Below are positions 1 through 9,482 of a stretch of 64,000 bases of DNA, piece by piece. Numbering within the stretch: the first letter of the stretch is position 1; each line of letters opens with the position of its first letter. Both the position numbers and the translations under genes were made by a program. The notes below the pieces were generated by a model. It saw nothing but the letters and a program-made list of their open reading frames with translations, was not told where the DNA came from and searched no databases. The DNA is from UBA10348 sp002469915 (GTDB lineage: Bacteria; Bacteroidota; Rhodothermia; Rhodothermales; UBA10348): positions 1-64,000 of the forward strand of contig JAQWHM010000011.1 in the NCBI GenBank assembly GCA_029249345.1. Direction: 5' to 3'.

Positions 1-414
1 GTAAAAGGTCTCATTTTCAACGTCACTCATCGAAAAATGGGCCATATACAACTGGTCGCTGATCCAATCAGACTCGGGATCATCCGAGATTCCGACCATC
101 GGAGACAGTGCTGATCTGAAAAAAGTCAGTTGAAACCCAAAACGTCGGCCATCGGTCCCGGTTACATTTCCGGTGTAGTACCACCACTCGGTCTTGAATG
201 TTGGGTGAGCTCCGTGATCTGCCGGAAAGGAAAAATCTATGGGGCCCGTTGCGCGCTCATAGCCCGTCGTGTCGCTCTTCATGGCCTTTGACAGCGGCAT
301 GGAATCATTCGCCTCCTCGCGCAGAGCATCAGGCGATCTTAAAAAGAAGGCCACAAGCAGGCCGAGCATGAAAAACACACTCAAATAGAGCACTTTGCGA
401 AATAGGCTACTCAT
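1..414 (-). CDS. AttH/CrtC-like lipocalin-domain protein (3' end missing)
   Basis: The gene starts at the ATG at 414 and runs off the left edge, leaving 138 residues. It begins with an uncleaved-looking hydrophobic segment (about residues 8-25), then a linker, then a stretch with FPADHGAHP, KTEWWYYTGNV and RFGFQLTFFR, the hallmark start of the AttH / hydroxyneurosporene-synthase-like (CrtC) lipocalin fold. The start lies 3 bp after the stop of the ABC permease gene, so it is in the same operon. ATPase, FtsX-type permease and AttH-like protein together match the Agrobacterium attEFGH-type arrangement. By family, this is probably an envelope protein that binds a hydrophobic molecule handled by the transporter; the substrate is unknown. 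A true carotenoid hydratase is less likely, as no carotenoid genes are near. Confidence 0.8.
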   Translation of the reverse strand, partial: MSSLFRKVLYLSVFFMLGLLVAFFLRSPDALREEANDSMPLSKAMKSDTTGYERATGPIDFSFPADHGAHPTFKTEWWYYTGNVTGTDGRRFGFQLTFFRSALSPMVGISDDPESDWISDQLYMAHFSMSDVENETFY

Positions 415-417
415 CTA

Positions 418-2970
418 CTAATCCTCTCGTAGGGCTGAAACTGGATTGGCAGAGGCCATTTTCATAGCTGGATAAATCCCTGCCAGCAATGCCGCGATAA
501 TTGCCAATACCACGGCTTGGAGCAATACATCCGGGGAGTAATCCATTTGTAGCGTCCATCCAAACGAACGCTTATTGATCACAAAAACCAAGACATAGGC
601 TAGAATCAACCCCAACGGTACTGCAAATAGGCCCGCAAGCAATCCCATTAAACCCGTCTGCGTAGTTACATAGAGCCACACCTGCCTAGGCGTAAGCCCG
701 TTGGCTCGCATGATAGCCAACTCCTTGCCTCGCTCCAGTTGAAGCGCCATCAATGCACTCAGGACACCTACAAAGGCAATTAAAACCGCTAGCAGTCGCA
801 GCACCTGAGTAATCGTAAACGTCCGGTCAAAGACATCGAGCGAAGCCTGTCGCAAACTCCGATTTGATCGAATGAATACCTCTTGCCGCCCACCCACGAC
901 CTGCTGAACACGTTCAATCAGATTATCGACATCCGTACCCGGAGAAGCGACCAGAGCAATTCCTGAAACAAACGGGTCATCGAAATGGCGGTTATACACG
1001 TTCCTCGATATCATCACAGCTCCCACATCAGACGCGTAATCAAAATAAACGGCTGCCACCTCAAACGGGATGCGTCCGTTATCGGTATTGATTTGGAGCG
1101 TATCGCCTGCGTGAATGTCATGGCGATAGCTAAATGGCTCAGAAATCTTCACGACATTATCCGAGGCAAATCTCTCCGGAAGAGACGTAATGTCGCCCTC
1201 TTTAAAACGATACGATTCGGTTGGCCCCGGTCTGGGATCAACAATGATTAGGTCATTTTGAAAATCGTTCATCTGCACCTGTGCCGTCCGCACAGCATAG
1301 GCACCACTGATTCCATCTAGAGCCCGAATATCTCGCTCCACGTCCTGAATAATGGTAGCGTCATTCCTTCGAAAAACAGGACTAGGAGGTGAAATATATA
1401 CGTCAGCACTCAAGGTGTAAGAAAGCCATTGATCTACGGTGCCCCGAAAACTCTCGACCATGACTCCAACGCCGATGGTCGATGAAATAGCAATCATGAG
1501 CGCGGCAATGGCCACGCCCGTGCGACTCAAGGACGTCTCTACGCCTCGAGCAGCCATCTTTCCAACGACACCGCCCATTTTGCCCAGAATTGGACGTATC
1601 CATCGCGTACACAACGTAACGGCCGGCGGTGTCATCAGAGCGAAACTGAGCAGAACGAGCAAGAGGGCTAGATAGCTTATGACTAAGCTTTTCCCGGGAG
1701 CGACCAGTAAAAGAAGGGCCACGACGGCTGCACCCAAGCTAGACCAAATTAAGCGAGGTAGAGCGGCTGCCATACGTGTCTCATCGGAAGATCTGCGCAG
1801 GACGGTTGTGGTAGCAGCAGTGGTTGCCTCTCGCGCAGGCAGAAGAGACGCTACTAACGTCATCCCCACCCCAAGAATCGCACCTTTTAGCAGCGTAAAC
1901 GGCGCGAGTGTCAACTCGCGCACCTCGAGAACAAAATACAGATCGTTAATCGTCTGGCTAACCAAGTTCACCAAGCCGTTTCCGAGCATCACCCCTCCAA
2001 GTAGTCCCAGGACGGTGCCACTCACTCCGATAATCAATGACTCGGAAATAATGGTGCCATAAATCTCCTTTTGAGTGACCCCCAATGCCCTGAATCGTCC
2101 GATAGTCGGGGCCCGTTGCACGACAGAAAAGGTCATGATATTGTAGATCAAAAACATCCCTACGACCAGCGCTAAAAGACTCAATGCTTGTAAATTGAGC
2201 GTAAACGCTTTGGTCATTTGATCTAGTGCGTTACCTCTCGAGGAAGCTTTTTGAAGACGCACATTGCTTGGCAACCAATTCTCAAGCGAACTAAGACGCC
2301 CTTGGTCAATCTCTTCAGGGCTAATAATCAGATCAATTCTACTCAGCTTTCCTGCGCCTGAAAACAAACGTTGAGCCGTTCCAATATCCACGACTAGCAG
2401 GTTACTCATGGCCTGCCTATCCAAGTCAGACAGTCCTCGAACAAAGTCCAGTAGCACCACCTCGTGAGGAATCCCCGATATGTTGATCTTCAGGGTATCT
2501 CCAAGTTCTATACCCAGCGAAAGAGCCGTTTCTTCTGATAGCAGACCAACAGAAGAAGGACCCATAAATTGGCCTAAATCGAGCGACGATTGTGCGCCAC
2601 CAATAAAACTGCGGAAACTGGATTCTGCCAAAAGATCCACTCCCAGTACCTGCAACGTGCCTTCCGATTCACCACCGTAAGATGCGTACCCTTCAACTAC
2701 AGGAGCCGCCTTTCTGAATCCGTATTCTACGCGAAGCTCAGCATACAGCGTATCGTCAAGCTCATTGCCAGCGCCTACGATCTGATGCGTTGCTGTCCCG
2801 GTTACGAGAGAAGAAGATAAACGAAAGGCTCTCTCTGAGCTAACATTAGCCAAGTCGATTCCAACCACGACCGCCACACCAAGCGCAACGCCCAGAATGG
2901 AAAGCCCCGTCAACAGGGGATGGGTGAATAGGTAGCGCACACTACTGCGCCAAAGCAGGGATGATCTCAT
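418..2970 (-). CDS. ABC transporter permease, two FtsX domains
   Basis: 850 residues with the architecture of AttF/AttG- or LolCE-like permeases fused into one chain: an N-terminal TM anchor (about 18-38), a large extracytoplasmic MacB-PCD-like domain, three TM segments with an FtsX domain (about 260-390), two further TM segments, a second N-anchored periplasmic domain (about 470-720) and a final FtsX domain (about 730-840). Such proteins do not carry substrate through a channel in the usual sense but work as mechanotransmission machines on lipids, lipoproteins or envelope enzymes. It lies 10 bp downstream of its ATPase and 3 bp upstream of the lipocalin-like gene. A single fused permease would pair with the ATPase dimer as a pseudo-dimer. 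The substrate cannot be told from sequence. Confidence 0.9.
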   Translation of the reverse strand: MRSSLLWRSSVRYLFTHPLLTGLSILGVALGVAVVVGIDLANVSSERAFRLSSSLVTGTATHQIVGAGNELDDTLYAELRVEYGFRKAAPVVEGYASYGGESEGTLQVLGVDLLAESSFRSFIGGAQSSLDLGQFMGPSSVGLLSEETALSLGIELGDTLKINISGIPHEVVLLDFVRGLSDLDRQAMSNLLVVDIGTAQRLFSGAGKLSRIDLIISPEEIDQGRLSSLENWLPSNVRLQKASSRGNALDQMTKAFTLNLQALSLLALVVGMFLIYNIMTFSVVQRAPTIGRFRALGVTQKEIYGTIISESLIIGVSGTVLGLLGGVMLGNGLVNLVSQTINDLYFVLEVRELTLAPFTLLKGAILGVGMTLVASLLPAREATTAATTTVLRRSSDETRMAAALPRLIWSSLGAAVVALLLLVAPGKSLVISYLALLLVLLSFALMTPPAVTLCTRWIRPILGKMGGVVGKMAARGVETSLSRTGVAIAALMIAISSTIGVGVMVESFRGTVDQWLSYTLSADVYISPPSPVFRRNDATIIQDVERDIRALDGISGAYAVRTAQVQMNDFQNDLIIVDPRPGPTESYRFKEGDITSLPERFASDNVVKISEPFSYRHDIHAGDTLQINTDNGRIPFEVAAVYFDYASDVGAVMISRNVYNRHFDDPFVSGIALVASPGTDVDNLIERVQQVVGGRQEVFIRSNRSLRQASLDVFDRTFTITQVLRLLAVLIAFVGVLSALMALQLERGKELAIMRANGLTPRQVWLYVTTQTGLMGLLAGLFAVPLGLILAYVLVFVINKRSFGWTLQMDYSPDVLLQAVVLAIIAALLAGIYPAMKMASANPVSALRED

Positions 2971-2980
2971 GCACAGACTC

Positions 2981-3691
2981 TCAGTTCAGAGCCTCGTTTT
3001 CCGCGTCTAACTCTTTTAAAACACCTCTTTGCAGGGTAAAAACCCGGTCAGCAAGCTCAATGATTTCTCGATCATGCGTCGCGATAAGCATCGTCCTATT
3101 CACATCATGAATGAGGTGTTGAAGCAATTCCAAAACAGTTTGGGCCGTCTCAAAATCAAGATTCCCAGTGGGCTCATCCGCTAAAATGAGTACGGGATCA
3201 TGAGCGATAGCCCGTGCGATGGCGACTCGTTGTTGTTCTCCGCCCGAAAGAACGTCGGGAAAACTATTCATTCGATCGCCTAATCCGACGGTGTCCAGAA
3301 TGTGTTTCGCTTTCGATTCCTCCGCCTTGGAAACGGTACCCGAGAGTTCGATTGGAAGAAGCACATTTTCCAAAACGGTAAGCGTCGGAATCAGGTTAAA
3401 GGATTGGAAAATGAACCCAATCTGCTTTCGGCGAAAGAGCGTTCGATCTTCTTCCTTTAATGTCGATAATGAGGTGTCGCCGAACTGCACTGTGCCAGCG
3501 GAAGGGACATCGAGACCACTGATTAGGTTCAAGAGCGTACTTTTTCCAGATCCACTTCTCCCGAGCAATACGACGAGCTCACCCTCGCGCAGAGTGAGCG
3601 ATAAATTGTCCAGAACAACACGTTCCTGAGTCCCTTCAACGAAGGACTTGGACAAACCGGATACATTTAAAATGGAATTGGAAGACGACAC
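2981..3691 (-). CDS. ABC transporter ATP-binding protein (LolD/MacB type)
   Basis: 236 residues. Walker A GRSGSGKST at about 44-52, Q-loop in FIFQSFNLIPTLTV, ABC signature LSGGEQQR near 148, Walker B VLILADEPTGNLD just after, and the switch His in IATHDRE. The FNLIPTLTVLENV and EPTGNLD segments are typical of the LolD/MacB/FtsE group that drives FtsX-type permeases. The start codon is GTG at 3691, with no clear Shine-Dalgarno. It is 36 bp downstream of hprK, so it may be the distal part of the fmt-hprK transcription unit or may have its own promoter. It energises the permease that follows. Confidence 0.95.
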   Translation of the reverse strand: MSSSNSILNVSGLSKSFVEGTQERVVLDNLSLTLREGELVVLLGRSGSGKSTLLNLISGLDVPSAGTVQFGDTSLSTLKEEDRTLFRRKQIGFIFQSFNLIPTLTVLENVLLPIELSGTVSKAEESKAKHILDTVGLGDRMNSFPDVLSGGEQQRVAIARAIAHDPVLILADEPTGNLDFETAQTVLELLQHLIHDVNRTMLIATHDREIIELADRVFTLQRGVLKELDAENEALN

Positions 3692-3727
3692 AAAAAAACC
3701 GATTTAACAACACAGAAGAGTGATCAC

Positions 3728-4747
3728 TTATTCGTAATCATGCTCGAAGTACTCAATCCCTCTCGAAGGGCCTGAGCTTGATCCTTTCTTACGGATTCGC
3801 TCGGCGAGCCTTTCAGAAAAGACCTCGGCCGGGTCATACCCGTAATTTCGAAGGAGATGATTCATTCCAATCACCTCACACAGCACCGTCACGTTCTTTC
3901 CGGGGGTGATCGGAAGCATAACGAGCGGTAATTCAACACCGAGTATATCATAGGTCTCCTCGGCCATTCCAAGACGGGTATACTCTTCGTTAGGATCCCA
4001 TGGGTGCAGGTTAACTACGACCTCAATACGCTTCTGGAATCGGATAGCCCGGATGCCAAACATGGCACGGACATCGACGAGACCAAGCCCTCGAATCTCC
4101 ATAAAATGCTGCACAAGGTCTGTTCCAGAACCCATCAACACTTTTTCTTCTTTCCGTGTGGCAATAACCACATCATCAGCAACCAAGCGGTGACCCCGTT
4201 CAACCAAATCGAGTGCAACTTCACTCTTTCCAATCCCTGCGGTACCCACAATCAGCATCCCGATCCCGTACACGTCGATCAACGACCCGTGCAGAGATTG
4301 CTGAAGTGCAAACTGATCCCCCAGGAAATCCCGGAGCTGCACCATGAACTGAATCGTTGGCGTTGGGGTGACAAACAGTGGAATGCCCGCATTTGTCGCT
4401 AAGCCGATCATGCGTTCGTCTAGCTCATTTCCTTCGGTAAGAATAATGCACGGAATGGGAAACTTGAGCAGGTTATTGAAGGCCGTAGTCTGCTCATCTT
4501 CCGATAGGTGTGACAAGTAGCGGCACTCCGTATTCCCTAAAAGCTGGACACGATGGTGAGTGAATAATTCGACATATCCTGCAAGCGCCAATCCGGGTCG
4601 ATTCAGACTGCTTTCAGTAATGAGATGACTCTCCAGATCGACGCTGTTCAAAGGTCGAATCGGAACTCCAACTGTCTGTCGCATTTGCTCGATGGCAAAT
4701 GCGACCGTTATCGATTCCTTTTTAAATGTCTTTCGCTGGCGACCCAT
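3728..4747 (-). CDS. hprK: HPr kinase/phosphorylase
   Basis: 339 residues, slightly longer than usual. An N-terminal HprK-N domain (about 10-140) is followed by the catalytic domain with conserved His153 in HGSLIDVYG, P-loop GTAGIGKS (168-175; the usual Ser of GxSGxGKS is Ala), Asp pair at 191-192 and the HprK signature MEIRGLGLVDV (216-226). The family phosphorylates and dephosphorylates Ser46 of HPr. No HPr, EI or PTS permease is in the window; in many Gram-negative and FCB bacteria HprK acts in an incomplete, regulatory PTS. It begins 6 bp after the MoxR gene, so the two are co-transcribed. Confidence 0.96.
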   Translation of the reverse strand: MGRQRKTFKKESITVAFAIEQMRQTVGVPIRPLNSVDLESHLITESSLNRPGLALAGYVELFTHHRVQLLGNTECRYLSHLSEDEQTTAFNNLLKFPIPCIILTEGNELDERMIGLATNAGIPLFVTPTPTIQFMVQLRDFLGDQFALQQSLHGSLIDVYGIGMLIVGTAGIGKSEVALDLVERGHRLVADDVVIATRKEEKVLMGSGTDLVQHFMEIRGLGLVDVRAMFGIRAIRFQKRIEVVVNLHPWDPNEEYTRLGMAEETYDILGVELPLVMLPITPGKNVTVLCEVIGMNHLLRNYGYDPAEVFSERLAERIRKKGSSSGPSRGIEYFEHDYE

Positions 4748-4753
4748 GAGTGA

Positions 4754-5749
4754 CTACGGCACCTCTACCGTGTCCAGAATGCGCTGTACGATGTCTTCAC
4801 TACTAATTTCTTCTGCTTCCGCCTCGTAGGTAACTGCGACGCGGTGACGCAGGACATCCATCGCAATAGAGCGGACATCCTCTGGCGTAATGTACGCACG
4901 ATGCTGAAGGAAAGCGTGTGCTCGGGCGGCCAGATTCAAGTTAATGGTCGCTCGAGGAGATGCTCCGTATTCAATAAGGGGCTTCAAGGCAGACAATCCG
5001 ATAGTCTCAGGTTCTCGGGAGGCCATAACCAAGTCTACAATATATTTTTCGACACGCTCATCGATGTACAGCGCGTTTAGTACTGCCCGAGCCGACAGAA
5101 TTTGCTCCGGTGTGACCACTGGCTTAACCACCTGCTTTTCACCGGTTCGCGCCATGCGGCGCATAATTTCCAGCTCTTCGTCGCGAGTTGGATAATCGAC
5201 CTTAATCTTCATCATGAACCGATCTACCTGAGCCTCTGGTAGTGGATACGTCCCCTCTTGTTCAATAGGGTTTTGAGTAGCGAGAACCAAGAAAGGCGCC
5301 TCGAGGGGAAAGGTCGTTTCCCCGATCGTTACCTGTCGCTCCTGCATACTTTCAAGCAGCGCACTTTGCACCTTAGCTGGCGAACGGTTGATCTCGTCAG
5401 CCAGAATAATATTAGAAAAGATGGGCCCTTTCTTGATAGAAAAGCTTCCTTCTTTGGGATTGAAAACAAGGGTACCCAGAAGGTCGGCAGGTAGGAGATC
5501 AGGCGTGAACTGAATCCGTTGAAACTTGGTACCGATGGCTGCTGCAAGAGACGATACCGTTAGCGTCTTTGCCAGACCCGGTACTCCCTCCAATAAAACG
5601 TGTCCATCCCCAAGCAAACCAATCAAGAGGCGCTCGATCATATAACGTTGTCCTACAACGACTTTCCCAATTTCAGTCAGCAAGTCATCAACAAACGCAC
5701 TTTCCTGTGTAATCCGCTCATTAACCGCTGAAATATCAAATGTCGACAT
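4754..5749 (-). CDS. MoxR-family AAA+ ATPase
   Basis: 331 residues. Walker A GVPGLAKT at 55-62, Walker B IILADEINR at 114-122, sensor 1 in VLATQNPIEQEGTYPLPEAQ, then an AAA lid domain containing YGASPRATINL. These are the MoxR signatures (AAA_3 plus lid). The ATG at 5749 is preceded by AAGGAAAAAGACGC, a usable ribosome-binding site. MoxR proteins act as chaperones that activate or assemble partner complexes, usually with a DUF58/VWA protein coded beside them. None is here: the neighbours are the galactokinase-like gene and hprK, so the partner is elsewhere or unusual. Confidence 0.95.
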   Translation of the reverse strand: MSTFDISAVNERITQESAFVDDLLTEIGKVVVGQRYMIERLLIGLLGDGHVLLEGVPGLAKTLTVSSLAAAIGTKFQRIQFTPDLLPADLLGTLVFNPKEGSFSIKKGPIFSNIILADEINRSPAKVQSALLESMQERQVTIGETTFPLEAPFLVLATQNPIEQEGTYPLPEAQVDRFMMKIKVDYPTRDEELEIMRRMARTGEKQVVKPVVTPEQILSARAVLNALYIDERVEKYIVDLVMASREPETIGLSALKPLIEYGASPRATINLNLAARAHAFLQHRAYITPEDVRSIAMDVLRHRVAVTYEAEAEEISSEDIVQRILDTVEVP

Positions 5750-5775
5750 GCGTCTTTTTCCTTCTTCTGATTATA

Positions 5776-7008
5776 TCAGACAATAAACGTTTCTATTTCT
5801 TCTTTCGTATGTCCGGAAACCTTCTCTCTTACGTTATCAAGGAATGAGGGTATGGAAAAAGGTTGACCTAGAACAACCATACAGCCGCCTTCACCGGACT
5901 GCACGGCTCCAAATATACCATCCATAGATGCAGATTCCGTTTCCTGCGTAACCCGAGAATGAATTTGATCCGTTGTGCTCCAATCTGCGTTTTTTGAGGC
6001 CTGCGAAATCATCATTAAGGCCCCAAAAAATTGCCAATCGGCTTTCTTGATCGCAACAACCAACTTCTGCACGTTTCGGTTCTCCAAAACGAGATGTTTC
6101 ACCACATTTCTGCTTCTGCGAGGTAACGAGTCCATCGCTTTTTCTAGGTCTCGGTGTTCAAGGTCTCGTAACGATGTTAGCTTGGGAAAGCCGCGGCCTT
6201 TAAGATCTTTCAGAGCTGTATGAGTCCATTTCATCCGAGAGGCAGAAGCTACAAATCCGGGCTCCCAGTCTCTAGTCCATTCAACGATTCCCCAACCTGG
6301 ACGGGTTTTACCCGTCACTTCTATAGGGAGCGATTCCAATGTGCTCGTATCCACCAAAAGGAACGGAGACGAAAATTCTTCCATCACCCCGATCACGTAG
6401 GCTGGGCTAAATCGATGACCATACCAGTTTACCAACGCTTCTGTAGCTTGATCTCGAACCAAGCTTTTTTCGGACTCCACGTCGTGTGCTGAATGCAACG
6501 CTTTGACCAAGGCTACAGTAAACGCCGCATGGAAAGCAGCCCCGAGACCGGTTGGAATGCCTCCGACCACCGAAATATCGTACTGTCTTCCCTCAGATAG
6601 CCCTACCGATGCGATTACGTGCGCTAAAAGGCCCTTGAGACCTCGCTGGTTCACATCCCTGTCATCCATATTCAAAATGGAACTCACTCCTTCTAGCATA
6701 ATACGCGTGGTCTGCTCCTGATTTACGCGCAGGGCTACAGATATACCCTGTTTCATACGCAGCATGAGGGCAAAACCATCAAAATAGTGCGTGTGGTCGG
6801 CCATCACTCCCACAATACCGCGTGCAAACGATGCGTGAGGCATGGACCCAGCCAGACCCAGACGATCGACCATTAATATTCTGGCCCGTTCCAGATACTG
6901 TGTGGGACGCAAAACCTCGTCGGCCTGCATCCGGTTCAGCGCGTGCAAAAACGGCCGAACAAATGCCGGTGTATTATTCCCTTCTGAGCTCAATCTGTTG
7001 GAATCCAT
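5776..7008 (-). CDS. Galactokinase-like GHMP protein with degenerate active site
   Basis: 410 residues that follow the whole galactokinase fold order, but with the key motifs altered. The GEHTDY motif reads ADHTHY (70-75), the phosphate loop PxGxGLSSSA reads IPTGLGAAFHAA (151-162), and the base-bearing GIMDQ motif reads GVMEEF (207-212). The C-terminal half keeps the helical region with HLVLENRNV and a glycine-rich end SGEGGCMVVLG like GGFGGCIVAL of GalK. By what is known of GalK, loss of the serine loop and the catalytic Asp should remove or change kinase activity. It sits 1 bp from fmt and 26 bp before the MoxR gene. It may be a sugar sensor or scaffold, or a kinase for a different substrate; no function is proven. 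Confidence 0.7.
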   Translation of the reverse strand: MDSNRLSSEGNNTPAFVRPFLHALNRMQADEVLRPTQYLERARILMVDRLGLAGSMPHASFARGIVGVMADHTHYFDGFALMLRMKQGISVALRVNQEQTTRIMLEGVSSILNMDDRDVNQRGLKGLLAHVIASVGLSEGRQYDISVVGGIPTGLGAAFHAAFTVALVKALHSAHDVESEKSLVRDQATEALVNWYGHRFSPAYVIGVMEEFSSPFLLVDTSTLESLPIEVTGKTRPGWGIVEWTRDWEPGFVASASRMKWTHTALKDLKGRGFPKLTSLRDLEHRDLEKAMDSLPRRSRNVVKHLVLENRNVQKLVVAIKKADWQFFGALMMISQASKNADWSTTDQIHSRVTQETESASMDGIFGAVQSGEGGCMVVLGQPFSIPSFLDNVREKVSGHTKEEIETFIV

Positions 7009-7009
7009 G

Positions 7010-7999
7010 CTACCGGCCTACCATTTGTCCATCTTCAATGAGCACACCGTTCAGAAAATCGGTAGCCGTTACCCGCCTTTTTCCCTCTATTTGAACCTCC
7101 GTGAGTCGTAGACAGCCCGTTCCACATGAAACGAGTAACGCACCATCCTCCTTGGTTAAACGACCTGGTTCAGCCGTCGTAGAAGATGAGTCATGCACCT
7201 CTGAGCGGAATACCTTCAGTTGTTTTCCATTCAAGAAGGTAAAAGCTCCCGGCCAAGGAGAAAGCCCACGGATCTGGTTGTGGACCTCACTCGTAGATCC
7301 AGAAAAATCGAGCTCACAGTCTTTCCTAAAGATCTTCGGAGCTGGTGTGGCTTGAGTATCATCCTGAGGAGTAGTCGTTAGATCTCCCCTAATAATGCGC
7401 TGCACGGTCTCCACAACAGCATCGGCACCTAAGATCATCATTCGGTCGTGAACGTCGCCTGCCGTTTCATTAGGACCAATCGATAGACGGCGCTTAAGAA
7501 TCACATTGCCGGTATCCACGAGCTGTTTCAGAAAGAAGGTCGTTACCCCCGTTTCAGTATCTCCCTGCATGATCGCATGATTGATTGGCGCGGCTCCTCG
7601 ATACCGAGGAAGCAAGGATCCATGTAAGTTGAAGGTGCCCAGTCGCGCGGCTTCAAACACCTCAGGCGGAAGAATCCGAAAGGCCACAACCACAATGATA
7701 TCTGGATTTAACTGACGGACATTCTGAGCAAAAGAAGGATCCTTTACACTTTCTGGCTGAAGAATCGTATCGATTCCAAGAGCATCAGCAGCCAACTTCA
7801 CCGGCGTAGAAGACACTTTTTGCCCCCTTCCTCTCTTCTTGTCGCTCCCTGTAGCAACAGCGATAGGCTTGAGACCGACCGCTGCTAGAGCGTTCAGAGA
7901 GGGTACCGCAAAATCAGGGGTGCCCATGAACAGAATTCGCGGCGCGTCCGTGGCGAATTCCGCGCTCGTCAAGCTGTCCTGGTCTAAAGAGGATACCAT
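7010..7999 (-). CDS. fmt: Methionyl-tRNA formyltransferase
   Basis: 329 residues. After a 20-residue leader the catalytic domain starts RILFMGTPDFAVPSL, followed by the hallmark GTFNLHGSLLPRYRGAAPI with the Asn/His catalytic residues and the folate-site GVTTFFLKQLVDTGNVI, then the C-terminal OB-like domain (about 225-329). It formylates Met-tRNAfMet for initiation. The ATG at 7999 is used; no strong Shine-Dalgarno is seen and the first 20 residues could be longer than in relatives. It heads the minus-strand operon that continues to the galactokinase-like gene, MoxR and hprK. Confidence 0.96.
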   Translation of the reverse strand: MVSSLDQDSLTSAEFATDAPRILFMGTPDFAVPSLNALAAVGLKPIAVATGSDKKRGRGQKVSSTPVKLAADALGIDTILQPESVKDPSFAQNVRQLNPDIIVVVAFRILPPEVFEAARLGTFNLHGSLLPRYRGAAPINHAIMQGDTETGVTTFFLKQLVDTGNVILKRRLSIGPNETAGDVHDRMMILGADAVVETVQRIIRGDLTTTPQDDTQATPAPKIFRKDCELDFSGSTSEVHNQIRGLSPWPGAFTFLNGKQLKVFRSEVHDSSSTTAEPGRLTKEDGALLVSCGTGCLRLTEVQIEGKRRVTATDFLNGVLIEDGQMVGR

Positions 8000-8082
8000 G
8001 GTAATCGGATTCTGGCCAAAGGGTGGCGATACGATACAAAGGGCGACCGGCTCAAACTACCGGAAGGTGGTCAATAATTAAA

Positions 8083-8111
8083 ATGCGGGCCGGATTTCAT
8101 CCGGCCCGCAT
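8083..8111 (-). terminator. Rho-independent terminator of the GWxTD gene
   Basis: A perfect 13-bp inverted repeat (8083-8095 against 8099-8111) with a TTC/GAA triloop, very GC-rich in the middle. On the minus strand it is followed by TTTAATTATTG. It lies 30 bp after the stop codon of the GWxTD gene and separates it from the fmt operon. Confidence 0.85.
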
Positions 8112-8141
8112 ACATAATGTGTCGATTAGCAGGTCAATCAA

Positions 8142-9482
8142 CTAAAACAGTCTGGTTCGCTCATCCCAAATCGGCACGAGCAACTCGTAATCCCCAAAGC
8201 CGGTGCGGTCTACAAAAATGAACTGTCGACCAATACGCTGATACTCCCAGATTTCATACGGTTCGTAATCGAAACTGTGAGGCTTACGGCGAACAAAATC
8301 AGGATCTCCAAACCGAACTAAAACAAATCCACGATCTGTTTTCCAACCGTCATGGGTCCCACCAAAGTTCTGATTGGCAGACGCAATACGGTAGTAATAT
8401 TCTTCTTGTTTCTCATTGCGCTTCGTGCCCGGCGTCGGATCACGCTTGTCCCAAAAATCGGTGAAACGACGGAATCGCTCAATATCATTAGGGGCATCCA
8501 GAATAAAACTCATGTCCCGCTTCTTGGCGATGTATTCCATCTGAACGATAGCTTCGTCCACGTTCTGAATATGATCAGAAAGACCAGACCATTCGACCAT
8601 AAAACGTTGTTCGGCCACGTCCAGCGTTTCTCCACCAAGCTCCACCACCGAAACCCGCATCATATATGCACCCGGCTTGAACTCATCCATTGGAACGGAA
8701 ACGATGTACTGACTGCGCGATCGGCCTAGAAACAAGAGCTCTTCCTTGGAATAGGCGAGATCCATCTCGGGAGACCCTTCTCCATCGGCACCAATCGCCT
8801 TGGTACCCGCATTTTCTTCACGGGCCCGTCGCACTTCCTGAATAACAGTAACGTCTTTTTCGCCGTCTGAGTACAGCTCGTAAAACATCTTGAATCCACC
8901 TTCCTGACTACCAATTCGTCCCGTTATCCGGGGCACGATAGTAAAGGTGTTTTCATCATACGATTCTAAAAGAGTAATATCTGAAATGGCCACATCCGCG
9001 CTTAAATCACGAATTTCGACCGGAATGCTGCGTAAATAGGTTTGATTTGAATTACGATCAGAAACCTCAAACTCAAATACGTATCGTCCTGGAGCTACGT
9101 CAATGGATTGGGTAGTAAAATCGAATTCATCATCCATTTGGGTTTCGATATACGAGTCGAACGTCATCGAGGCATCCCATATTTTCGACTGAATCAGATT
9201 ACGGAGACGATTGTCGTCGGATATCTGAATAGCGTCCATTTTCACCTCATACCCGCCCGTAAAACCGTTGGGCGTATTGATGAAACTGATTTGGGTAATG
9301 CCGATCTGAGAGTACAGGTCCACCCGGGTCATCCCTGTTACGTCGCCTCGTACACTGACCACGTCTACCTCAAAGTCTGCCTGAGCTCGCTGAGCTGATG
9401 CCAGCAGAGGAACCATCGAAAGAAGCAATGAAAGACTTAGAATACACGAAAAAATGGCCGTGAGGCTACGTGATTTGTACAT
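8142..9482 (-). CDS. GWxTD domain-containing exported protein
   Basis: 446 residues from the chosen ATG at 9482. That start gives a clean signal peptide (MYKSRSLTAIFSC, hydrophobic core to about 28, ending LLASAQ) and has GAGAGG about 8 bases upstream; an in-frame start at 9608 would add 42 residues that spoil the signal. The body is beta-rich; the C-terminal third holds the GWxTD domain with HDGWKTDRGFVLVRFG and then IWEYQRIGRQFIFVDRTG. GWxTD proteins are found mostly in the FCB group and Acidobacteriota, are exported, and have no settled function. It is a single-gene unit with its own terminator. Confidence 0.9.
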   Translation of the reverse strand: MYKSRSLTAIFSCILSLSLLLSMVPLLASAQRAQADFEVDVVSVRGDVTGMTRVDLYSQIGITQISFINTPNGFTGGYEVKMDAIQISDDNRLRNLIQSKIWDASMTFDSYIETQMDDEFDFTTQSIDVAPGRYVFEFEVSDRNSNQTYLRSIPVEIRDLSADVAISDITLLESYDENTFTIVPRITGRIGSQEGGFKMFYELYSDGEKDVTVIQEVRRAREENAGTKAIGADGEGSPEMDLAYSKEELLFLGRSRSQYIVSVPMDEFKPGAYMMRVSVVELGGETLDVAEQRFMVEWSGLSDHIQNVDEAIVQMEYIAKKRDMSFILDAPNDIERFRRFTDFWDKRDPTPGTKRNEKQEEYYYRIASANQNFGGTHDGWKTDRGFVLVRFGDPDFVRRKPHSFDYEPYEIWEYQRIGRQFIFVDRTGFGDYELLVPIWDERTRLF

